Of a stretch of 64,000 nucleotides of DNA, positions 9,237 to 15,743 are shown in pieces. The stretch is from Amycolatopsis umgeniensis. Its GTDB lineage: Bacteria > Actinomycetota > Actinomycetes > Mycobacteriales > Pseudonocardiaceae. Below the pieces are notes generated by a model, which was given only the letters and a program-made list of their open reading frames with translations, was not told the origin of the DNA and ran no database searches. The stretch is taken from assembly GCF_014205155.1 (NCBI RefSeq), contig NZ_JACHMX010000001.1, forward strand, positions 5,146,001 through 5,210,000, in the 5' to 3' direction. Within the stretch, counting starts at the first letter, position 1. Every line of letters starts with the position of its first letter. A program made the position numbers and the translations under genes.

Positions 9237-9470
9237 ATGAAGAAGACCTTCGTCCGCGCGGTCACCGGCGCGGCGCTCGCCGGCCTCGTCGTGCTCGGCT
9301 CGGCCGCTCCGGCGCTCGCCGTGCAGGCGGCGCCGAACGATGTCGTGGTCGTCGACGAGCCCGACACGAGCGACCTCGACAACATCTGGACGTTCGCGCC
9401 GCTCGGCGTCCCGGTGCTGGGTCTCATCCAGTCGCTCAACGGCGTTCTCGGCAAGCTGCTGCCGTCCTGA
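9237..9470 (+). CDS. Small secreted protein, 77 residues, companion of the preceding gene
   Basis: Hypothetical exported peptide with signal sequence MKKTFVRAVTGAALAGLVVL, cut near ALA|VQA. The mature part (~47 residues) has an acidic stretch (DEPDTSDLD) and then a hydrophobic tail ending VLGKLLPS. AAAGGAG precedes the ATG. Together with the preceding gene it forms a tandem pair with the same length and hydrophobic C-termini. A surface-active or membrane-associated role is possible, but no family is recognised. Confidence 0.75.
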   Translation: MKKTFVRAVTGAALAGLVVLGSAAPALAVQAAPNDVVVVDEPDTSDLDNIWTFAPLGVPVLGLIQSLNGVLGKLLPS

Positions 9471-9525
9471 TTTCCGTGGCGGCGCGGCTCTCGGGCCGCG
9501 CCGCCGCTTTCGGTGAGGAGAACCG

Positions 9526-10017
9526 ATGGCCGACAGACAACTGATCGGGCGCATCGCCATCGCGGGGATCGTGGTGGCCGCGCTCGCGACCTGTGTGGTG
9601 CTGCTCAACGGCGGTGAAGAACCGCAGGCCGAGACGGTGGCCGTCGTCGGGGAGCCGACCGGCGCCGCGCCGTCGCGAGAGCCGGATCGCACGATCACCC
9701 GGACGCTGAGCCAGGCGCAGCCGCAACCGGTGTCGAACGACTGGCAGATCGCCTACGAGCTCGTCGGGACGGGGACCGCGACCGTGGTCTACGACTCGAA
9801 CGGGCTGGGGCTCGTGCACCAGGAGCTGCAGGTGACGCTGCCGTGGCGCAAGGAGCTCACGTGGAAGAACACCGGCACACCGCCGACCGTCCAGCTGATG
9901 GGGCAGGGTGAGGGCGCCGTCGAATGCCGGGTGGCCGTGGGCGGCGCCGTCGTCACCTCGGAGAAGTCCACCCCGGGCGAGGTCGCCACCTGCGCCGGCC
10001 GCCTGGCCCCCTCCTGA
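9526..10017 (+). CDS. MmpS-like membrane-anchored protein
   Basis: Protein of 163 residues with one N-terminal membrane helix (about 9-28), a Pro/Arg linker, and an extracytoplasmic domain. The pattern TATVVYDSNG ... VTLPWRKELTW ... CRVAVGGAVVTSE ... ATCAGRL matches the MmpS family (TVxYxxxG, LPW, paired Cys). In mycobacteria MmpS partners MmpL transporters; no MmpL gene is present here. GGTGAGGAG lies upstream of the ATG. It is the last gene of the rightward set starting at 5243 and is followed by two repeat copies. Confidence 0.75.
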   Translation: MADRQLIGRIAIAGIVVAALATCVVLLNGGEEPQAETVAVVGEPTGAAPSREPDRTITRTLSQAQPQPVSNDWQIAYELVGTGTATVVYDSNGLGLVHQELQVTLPWRKELTWKNTGTPPTVQLMGQGEGAVECRVAVGGAVVTSEKSTPGEVATCAGRLAPS

Positions 10018-10032
10018 CCACCCCGCGCGCGG

Positions 10033-10117
10033 CGACTTTAGCGGGCTAATCGCGATCCGGCGCCCGGCACGCTCCCGGCCCCGCGCTGCGACTTTTAGCG
10101 GGCTAAACGCGATCCGG
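10033..10117 (+). repeat. Two direct palindromic repeat copies
   Basis: Copies at about 10033-10060 (TTTAGCGGGCTAATCGCGA variant) and 10088-10117 (TTTAGCGGGCTAAACGCGA), both in + orientation, lie in the gap between the MmpS-like gene and the acetyltransferase gene. Confidence 0.9.
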
Positions 10118-10159
10118 TGGTCGGGGAAATTCACTGGCCGGGGTCGGCAGAATGTAGCC

Positions 10160-10660
10160 ATGACCTGGAGCTTCGAAGTCACCCCCGTCGATCACCCGGA
10201 CGCCGCCCGGCTGCTGCGCGAGTACCTGGACGAGATCGCGTCCCGCTTCTACGGGCGCCAGATCACCGACGACGAGCTCGACGCCGCGCTCGAGGAGCAC
10301 CACAGCCGGAATCTGACCCCGCCGACCGGCGCGTTCCTCCTCGCGTGGCGCGACGGGGTGCTCGCCGGTTGCGCCGGGCTGCGGGTCGCCGCTCCCGACA
10401 TCACCGAGCTCACCCGCGTCTTCCTGCGCAAGTCCGAGCGGGGCAAGGGCGGCGCGGCGCTGCTCGTGGCCGCCGCCGAGGACGTCGCCCGCGGCCTCGG
10501 GGCCACGCTGATCCGCCTCGACACCCGTGACGACCTCGTCGAGGCGAGGGCTCTGTACACGCGCCTCGGCTACGAAACGGTCGAGCCCTTCAACGACGAG
10601 CCGTACGCCCATCACTACTTCGCGAAGTCCCTGGCCGCGGCCCTGCCGGATCGCGTTTAG
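10160..10660 (+). CDS. GNAT-family N-acetyltransferase
   Basis: Protein of 166 residues with the GNAT fold: a strand (VLAGCAGLRVA), the acetyl-CoA loop in RVFLRKSERGKGGAALLVAAAE (RxxGxG/A motif A), and a C-terminal ALYTRLGYETVEPF motif B. ATG 10160 starts the homologous region; upstream in-frame sequence is only translated repeat and is unlikely to be coding. The acceptor substrate is unknown. The last residues (DRV) and the TAG stop at 10658-10660 lie inside a palindromic repeat copy shared with the convergent gene. Confidence 0.85.
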   Translation: MTWSFEVTPVDHPDAARLLREYLDEIASRFYGRQITDDELDAALEEHHSRNLTPPTGAFLLAWRDGVLAGCAGLRVAAPDITELTRVFLRKSERGKGGAALLVAAAEDVARGLGATLIRLDTRDDLVEARALYTRLGYETVEPFNDEPYAHHYFAKSLAAALPDRV

Positions 10661-10676
10661 CCCGCTAAACGCGACG
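10646..10676 (-). repeat. Palindromic repeat copy providing stop codons to both convergent genes
   Basis: The copy reads GATCGCGTTTAGCCCGCTAA from about 10649. TAG on the plus strand at 10658-10660 ends the acetyltransferase gene. On the minus strand the mirrored GTTTAG (10665-10667 for TAG) ends the membrane-protein gene. The four bases between the two coding ends are the centre of the element. Confidence 0.92.
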
Positions 10677-12077
10677 TGGGCGGGGGGCGTAGGTGGCCTT
10701 CGCGAGGAGGGTGCCGACGAGGACGGGGGTCAGTCCGATCAGCAGCAGGAAGACGCCTGTGTCCTTGCCTTCGATCAGCGGATGCCACCACAGCGGCGTC
10801 ACGGCGATGTCGACGACGTCGCCACGCTCCGGGAACGTCCCGAACGACATCCACCACAGGTCCTTGACCTCGTGCGCCTCACCGTCGAGTTCGTAGGTGC
10901 CGTCCACCAGGTTGCTGTTGCCGCAGCTCGTGCAGCTAGCCGTACCCGCCTCCGCCCGCAGGGTCGCGGTCACGGTGAGCCGCGCCTCGGGAGCGAGCCC
11001 GGTCAACGCGGTCAGCGAGTTCACCGCGAGCGCCAGCCCCGGCAGCACCAAGGCGAGCGCGACGACCGTGCGCGCCACCAGTGACAGCGTCGACAGCGGC
11101 TGACGCCCGCCGGCTTCCCGGCGCCGGTTGAGCGGCCCGCGGAGCCCCGCGAGCGGGCCCTGCCGCTTCCCGAGCCATCCGGCGTCACTCGTGTCGGAAC
11201 CCGCTGCGACAGCACGGAAATCCGCGTCTTCCCAGTCCACTGTGGACGCCAGTGTGGCCAGACGGCGGGAGTCGGCGAACATCACCTCTTCGGTCAGCGT
11301 CCCGGCTTCGGAGGCCCACAGCGAGCCGCCGTGGAAAGCCACTTCCCGGACCCGGAACCACGGATCGCCGTCCAGCAGGTCACGGACGCCGGTGCCGAGC
11401 AGGGCGCGCGCGAACTCCGGATCGGACGTCGTCACGGTGAACCGGCGGTCGAACTCCGTGCCCGTCTCGAACCGTTCCAGCAGAGCGTCCGGCTTCGGCG
11501 CTCCGACGGTGTTCCGCGTGATGCGGGCGTCCTCCAACGGCGTGAACCGTTCCGGCTCGAACGCGCCCGTGGCGGGAGTGATGACGACCGACGGCACGAC
11601 GGGCGTCCGAAGCTGGATCAGGGCGTACGTCCCGCCCATCAGGTCGCCTGTCCCAGCCGGCTCCGGAGATCCACCGAGCCCGTACTCGACCCCCAGCAGC
11701 CGATGCCCGTTGTGCCCGAACTCGACCGCCGTCACCACGGACTCGGGAGACGCCTGGGCGACCGCGATTCCCCGCACGGGAAGCACACCGAACGAAGGCT
11801 CACCGGCCCCGTCGAGCCTGCCGATCCACGTCTTCTGCCGATAGCCCCGCCACGCCGCCAAAGCCGCGATGACCACCGGGAACGCGAACCACAGCCAGCC
11901 GAACCCCGCCGAGAGCCAGTACAGCGACGTCTCGGACACGAGGATCCCGCAGAGCGCGTAGCTGACGGCCGCCGCTGTCGGCCGCCTGCCGTCGAACCGC
12001 CCGCCGAGCAGGAGCAGCGCCAGTGCCAGTGCGTACCCACCGGCGATGAGCCACGGCCCGGCCAGCTGATCGTCCAT
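10665..12077 (-). CDS. Membrane protein of unknown function
   Basis: Protein of 470 residues. About three membrane helices lie in residues 8-78, a soluble middle region covers ~80-330, and two more helices sit near 333-355 and 436-458. The loop between the last two resembles DUF3592-like extracellular loops and contains a CTSC motif (CxxC) that could bind metal or be redox active. The gene starts 9 bases after the stop of the upstream secretion-substrate gene, so it is the last member of a four-gene leftward set. Its stop lies in a palindromic repeat. The family is not recognised with confidence. Confidence 0.7.
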   Translation of the reverse strand: MDDQLAGPWLIAGGYALALALLLLGGRFDGRRPTAAAVSYALCGILVSETSLYWLSAGFGWLWFAFPVVIAALAAWRGYRQKTWIGRLDGAGEPSFGVLPVRGIAVAQASPESVVTAVEFGHNGHRLLGVEYGLGGSPEPAGTGDLMGGTYALIQLRTPVVPSVVITPATGAFEPERFTPLEDARITRNTVGAPKPDALLERFETGTEFDRRFTVTTSDPEFARALLGTGVRDLLDGDPWFRVREVAFHGGSLWASEAGTLTEEVMFADSRRLATLASTVDWEDADFRAVAAGSDTSDAGWLGKRQGPLAGLRGPLNRRREAGGRQPLSTLSLVARTVVALALVLPGLALAVNSLTALTGLAPEARLTVTATLRAEAGTASCTSCGNSNLVDGTYELDGEAHEVKDLWWMSFGTFPERGDVVDIAVTPLWWHPLIEGKDTGVFLLLIGLTPVLVGTLLAKATYAPRPRRV

Positions 12078-12086
12078 CGCGCGACC

Positions 12087-13250
12087 CTACTGGTCCACGT
12101 CGAGGTTCTCGCGGGTCTCCTCTTCGCTGTGATGTCCGCCGGTGCGGCCGTACTCCTGCCCCGTCATGGTGGTGCGCGAGTTGTCGATCGTCTTGTTCAC
12201 GAAGTCGAAACCGGCCTTGCCCTGATACGCCGACCCCTTCGACAGATCGGCCGGATTGACCCCGACCACCTGCTTGATCGCCTGGTTCGGCACGGACTTG
12301 AGGACGTCCTTCGCGGCATCGCCGAACGTGCCCAGCTGCGTCCCGGAACCCTTGGCGATCGCGCCGACGATCGACTTCTCCTGACCGGGCGTCATCCCGA
12401 TCTTGCCCGCCTTCGTCAGCTTCGAACCCTGTTTGATCAGGTCGTCGGTCCACTTGGCCATGAAGCCCATGAACTTGTCGAGCAGCTTGCCGAGGGCGCC
12501 GAGGTGCTTGGTGATCTTGCGCATGGCGTTCGCGGCCTTGGTGATCGTCGCGGTCATCGCGGCGGCCACCGAGGAGCCGAAGCTGACCACGGACGCGGCG
12601 AGCGCGGGCAGCCAGATGTAGATCGCCCAGGTGACCAGCTCGGAGATGATCGATTTGACGACCTCTTCGATGACGGTCATCACCATCGACCACATCTGCA
12701 GCGTCTCGGCCACCGTCCCGGCGCTGCTGCCGATGCCCTTGATGCCGACGGCGAAGTCGCCGAGCGCGTTGCGAGCGGCGTCGCCCGCGTCGCCCACCCA
12801 GTCCTTCAGCGACTCGTCGCCGGTCTTGACGAAGTCGTCGGCCAGCGTGACGAAACCCTTGGCGATGTTGCCGAAGTTGCCCGCCGCGGTCTTGAGCGCC
12901 GGACCGTCACCCGTGACGAAGTGCAGCGCGTCCTGCAGCGGCTGGATCAGCTCGATCAGGATGTTCAGACCGTTGCTGACCAGCCAGCCCACCGGGTCGA
13001 GCACGAAACTCGCGACGTCCGCGCCCGCCCCCGCGATGAACCCGACGCCGTCCTGCACCAGCTGCCCGCCGGCGGCCGCGACGTCGCCGGGGCCCTGCGC
13101 GGTGCTGAACTTGTCGTAGGCGTTGGCGACCGTGGTGACGCCCTTGCCCGCGATCGGCACCTTCTTCGCCGCGTCGAGCGCGTTCTTGCCGAAGCTGTCG
13201 TCACCCGTGATCTTGACGCCGCCGGCGATGCTCGCCTTCTCGTCGGTCAT
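12087..13250 (-). CDS. Large T7SS-type substrate-like protein (WXG100-superfamily layout)
   Basis: Protein of 387 residues without a signal peptide, Ala/Gly-rich and largely helical. A Gly-rich N-terminus is followed by amphipathic and moderately hydrophobic helices (WLVSNGLNILIELIQPLQDAL; LVTWAIYIWLPALAASVVSF) and a polar C-terminus. This layout is common for large proteins encoded beside small EspC/WXG100-like partners. It lies 13 bases after such a small partner and 9 bases before a membrane protein gene. No toxin domain is recognisable. Secretion is inferred from context. Confidence 0.6.
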   Translation of the reverse strand: MTDEKASIAGGVKITGDDSFGKNALDAAKKVPIAGKGVTTVANAYDKFSTAQGPGDVAAAGGQLVQDGVGFIAGAGADVASFVLDPVGWLVSNGLNILIELIQPLQDALHFVTGDGPALKTAAGNFGNIAKGFVTLADDFVKTGDESLKDWVGDAGDAARNALGDFAVGIKGIGSSAGTVAETLQMWSMVMTVIEEVVKSIISELVTWAIYIWLPALAASVVSFGSSVAAAMTATITKAANAMRKITKHLGALGKLLDKFMGFMAKWTDDLIKQGSKLTKAGKIGMTPGQEKSIVGAIAKGSGTQLGTFGDAAKDVLKSVPNQAIKQVVGVNPADLSKGSAYQGKAGFDFVNKTIDNSRTTMTGQEYGRTGGHHSEEETRENLDVDQ

Positions 13251-13263
13251 GCCGTCCCCCAGC

Positions 13264-13602
13264 TCACTTCGGTCCGTCGATCTTGGCTTCGTACTTCCCC
13301 AGGGTGATCGTCGCGTCGTTTTCGAAGCCGTTGTAGATCGACGCCGCCTGGTTGAACTTCCCGGAGAAGGCGTCCACCCCGGTCTTCATCAGCTCGAGCA
13401 GCTCACGCAGATCGGCGAGCTTGCCGGTGTAGGTCTGTTTCACGGCGAGCCCGATCAGGCCCCACGACTTGTCCGTGACGTCGGCCTGGTCGACGAGGCC
13501 GCCGAATTTGCCAGCCTCGTCCTTGTAGTAACCGAGATTGTTCGCGTAGTCGGTCAAGGCCTGCGTCTTGACCGCGTGCCCGCCGGCACCTGGTCCGGTC
13601 AT
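13264..13602 (-). CDS. EspC/WXG100-like small T7SS-associated protein
   Basis: All-helical protein of 112 residues with no signal peptide. It matches the ESX-1 secretion-associated EspC-type layout (DUF2580): helix, turn near KSWGLIGLA, helix (LRELLELMKTGVDAFSGKF), then a short tail. It overlaps the upstream YbaB-like gene by 4 bases (ATGA), so the two are translationally coupled. It is the presumed heterodimer partner of the 387-residue protein downstream. The classical WxG turn is not exact (SWGL). Confidence 0.7.
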   Translation of the reverse strand: MTGPGAGGHAVKTQALTDYANNLGYYKDEAGKFGGLVDQADVTDKSWGLIGLAVKQTYTGKLADLRELLELMKTGVDAFSGKFNQAASIYNGFENDATITLGKYEAKIDGPK

Positions 13603-14186
13603 CGGTGGTCCTCCTCGTCGAACAGGTTCTTGAGGAACTGGTCACCGGCCGAGTTCCCGCCCGCCGACGGCTGGCCGGGAGTCGCTTCGTCCGACCGCCG
13701 GAGCACCGTCTCCTCGCTGAAGTCGTCCTCGTTCCGAGGGCGGCGGGCGGGGCGGGCGGTCTCCGGTGGTGGCTCCTCCGACATCTGAGACCGCAAATCG
13801 TCGGCCGTGGTTCCCAGCGCTTCCGCTTGGGCTTCCAGAACCTGTTCTTCGACGTTCAGATGGAACGTCGAACCGAACTGCTCGTCGACGATCCCCGCCT
13901 GCTTCCGCGCCGCGTCCGCCACCGCGGTGTGCAAAGTGGACAGAATCGCCGCGGCGAGCTGTTGTGGTTGCTGCCGAAGGGCTTCCGGGCTCAGGCGGAT
14001 GTCCTTCACGGACCCGCCCGGCCCCGCGACGACGGTGACCGAACGGTCCGGCGACGCCGCCACCGACTCCAGCTCGGCCAGTTCCGCCTGCATTTCGCCG
14101 ACCTTCGCGAACTGCGTTTCAGCCTTCTTGATCTTGGACTGGAACTTCTCGAATTCCGCGACCAACTGTTCGAACTCGGCCGACAT
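13599..14186 (-). CDS. YbaB/EbfC-family protein with C-terminal extension
   Basis: Protein of 195 residues. The N-terminal ~110 residues fit the YbaB/EbfC nucleoid-associated fold: a coiled-coil opening (FEKFQSKIKKAETQFAKV), SVTVVAGPGGSVKDIRLSPEAL strands, then a helix (LAAAILSTLHTAVADAARKQ). The C-terminal ~80 residues are acidic and Pro-rich, unlike the ~100-residue housekeeping YbaB. Actinobacteria often place such YbaB-like genes directly upstream of EspC/WXG100-like genes, as here. Whether it binds DNA is not shown. It is the first gene of the leftward set, with GGGAGGG before the ATG. Confidence 0.8.
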   Translation of the reverse strand: MSAEFEQLVAEFEKFQSKIKKAETQFAKVGEMQAELAELESVAASPDRSVTVVAGPGGSVKDIRLSPEALRQQPQQLAAAILSTLHTAVADAARKQAGIVDEQFGSTFHLNVEEQVLEAQAEALGTTADDLRSQMSEEPPPETARPARRPRNEDDFSEETVLRRSDEATPGQPSAGGNSAGDQFLKNLFDEEDHR

Positions 14187-14364
14187 GGACCCTCCCGTGC
14201 TCGCGCTGCGTCAACCGGCCATCACTGTGACCGGTGTCATCGTGACCCATTCGCCGCTTTGACGCGATGGTGTGCTTTCCGGATCCATCCGGCTCACCCG
14301 TTGGGGGAATAGGTAGCGTGGTTCGCCGAGTAAGGCGATATCAGCACAGCGAGGGGAGGGCGTC

Positions 14365-14511
14365 GTGGACGCCGAGCAGCAGGAAAGCACCGAAGAACCC
14401 AGGCGGGGGAGTCACGCGGCGCCGGAGGGGGCACCCGTGCATCCGTTGATCGACCTCAACCGGGATCCGCATCCCGGCCGGGCGGATCACGCCAAGCCCG
14501 ACGAGGAATAG
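14365..14511 (+). CDS. Small hypothetical protein, 48 residues
   Basis: GTG at 14365 follows GAGGGGAGGG (14351-14360), a strong Shine-Dalgarno. The 48 codons have about 79% GC at third positions. The peptide is polar, Pro/Glu-rich and probably disordered, with VHPLIDLNRDPHPG in the middle. No family is recognised. It is divergent from the YbaB-like gene and precedes the rpsL leader. It could be a small regulatory or accessory protein, or spurious. Confidence 0.5.
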   Translation: MDAEQQESTEEPRRGSHAAPEGAPVHPLIDLNRDPHPGRADHAKPDEE

Positions 14512-14835
14512 GACGGCCCGAAACGCCGTTCCATCAGGGTGGCCGCGGCGTGACGCCCGGCACGATATAGTTATCGACCCCCCGATTTGGCCGGTCCGGA
14601 AGTGGCCGGGTATCTTTGGAGACCGTGCCCGGCAGGCGTCGGGCCGTCCCGTGTGCCGTGCGGCATGGACGGGGTGCTCAGGCATCCGGTCCGAAGGCTT
14701 CGCCCACACGGGATCCGACGGAAAATCCCTACGGGAAGTTACCGGTCGAGAGACCGTGACGCGGGCCGACACGCCCGACCGCGGGGGCCGGAGACAGACA
14801 CGTAGTAGCAAGATCGCGAACAGAAAGCTGGTCCA
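14512..14835 (+). promoter_or_regulatory. rpsL (str operon) promoter and leader region
   Basis: The 324-base gap holds a -10-like TATAGT (14566-14571) without a clear -35. A CGGTC-GAGA-GACCG hairpin lies upstream of a 17-base motif CGACACGCCCGACCGCG (14767-14783), which recurs exactly in the rpsJ leader. The motif is followed by CCGGAGACA. The region probably contains the str operon promoter and a structured 5' leader. Confidence 0.5.
14767..14797 (+). promoter_or_regulatory. Leader motif shared with rpsJ
   Basis: CGACACGCCCGACCGCG is identical to 19443-19459. The next 14 bases are also similar (CCGGAGACA against CCGGACACA). GGGC/GCCC bases around CGACAC can form a small hairpin. It lies 52 bases upstream of the rpsL start. 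Confidence 0.6.
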
Positions 14836-15210
14836 TTGCCCACGATCCAGCAGCTGGTCCGTAAGGGCCGCCAGGACAAGGCTGCCAAGCAGAAGACCGC
14901 GGCCCTCAAGGGGAGCCCGCAGCGGCGTGGCGTGTGCACTCGCGTGTACACCACAACCCCCAAGAAGCCGAACTCGGCGCTTCGCAAGGTCGCTCGTGTG
15001 AAGTTGACCAGCGGCATCGAGGTCACCGCCTACATTCCCGGTGAGGGCCACAACCTGCAGGAGCACTCGATGGTGCTCGTGCGTGGTGGTCGTGTGAAGG
15101 ACCTTCCGGGTGTCCGTTACAAGATCATCCGCGGTTCGCTCGACACCCAGGGTGTCAAGAACCGTAAGCAGGCGCGCAGCCGGTACGGCGCGAAGAAGGA
15201 GAAGAGCTAA
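14836..15210 (+). CDS. rpsL: 30S ribosomal protein S12
   Basis: S12, 124 residues, full length. It starts at TTG ([12 protein letters not shown]), the conserved N-terminus, so the rare start codon is well supported. K43 and K88, the positions mutated in streptomycin resistance, are both wild-type lysine (TPKKPNS and GGRVKDLP). S12 sits in the decoding centre of the 30S subunit. The stop overlaps the rpsG start by one base (TAATG), implying coupling in the str operon. Confidence 0.98.
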   Translation: MPTIQQLVRKGRQDKAAKQKTAALKGSPQRRGVCTRVYTTTPKKPNSALRKVARVKLTSGIEVTAYIPGEGHNLQEHSMVLVRGGRVKDLPGVRYKIIRGSLDTQGVKNRKQARSRYGAKKEKS

Positions 15211-15680
15211 TGCCCCGCAAGGGTCCGGCCCCTAAGCGGCCGCTGATCTCTGACCCCGTCTACGCATCCCCGCTGGTCACCCAGCTGGTGAACAAGGTGC
15301 TGAAGGACGGCAAGCGGTCCCTGGCCGAGCGCATCGTCTACGGCGCTCTCGAAGGCGCTCGCGAGAAGACCGGCACCGACCCGGTCGTCACGCTGAAGCG
15401 CGCCCTTGACAACGTGAAGCCCACCATCGAGGTGAAGAGCCGCCGCGTCGGTGGTGCCACCTACCAGGTGCCGATCGAGGTCAAGCCGGGTCGTTCGACC
15501 ACCCTCGCCCTGCGTTGGCTGGTCTCCTTCTCCGCGGCCCGCCGCGAGAAGACCATGATCGAGCGCCTGCAGAACGAACTCCTCGACGCGAGCAACGGCC
15601 TCGGCGCCAGCGTGAAGCGGCGCGAGGACACGCACAAGATGGCCGAGTCCAACAAGGCCTTCGCGCACTACCGCTGGTGA
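15210..15680 (+). CDS. rpsG: 30S ribosomal protein S7
   Basis: S7, 156 residues, the usual bacterial length. It begins [12 protein letters not shown] and ends FAHYRW, and the central [18 protein letters not shown] segment is diagnostic. It nucleates assembly of the 16S 3' major domain. In E. coli S7 represses the str operon; no equivalent site was identified here. It overlaps rpsL by one base and precedes fusA by 63 bases. Confidence 0.98.
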   Translation: MPRKGPAPKRPLISDPVYASPLVTQLVNKVLKDGKRSLAERIVYGALEGAREKTGTDPVVTLKRALDNVKPTIEVKSRRVGGATYQVPIEVKPGRSTTLALRWLVSFSAARREKTMIERLQNELLDASNGLGASVKRREDTHKMAESNKAFAHYRW

Positions 15681-15743
15681 TGACCGCCCGGCTGCCGATC
15701 AAAGCCTTGCCGGGCCCCAATTTTGAGACAGGGGAACACTCTC

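Noticed and set aside
9908..10159. N-terminal extension of the acetyltransferase frame
   Set aside because: The extension overlaps the MmpS-like gene and translates two repeat copies; GNAT homology begins at ATG 10160.
11331..13307. Plus-strand open frame across the leftward substrate-type genes
   Set aside because: It covers the antisense of three coherent genes with good start sites; its product is Arg/Asp/His low complexity.
14836..15210. Streptomycin-resistance allele of rpsL
   Set aside because: K43 and K88 are both wild type.
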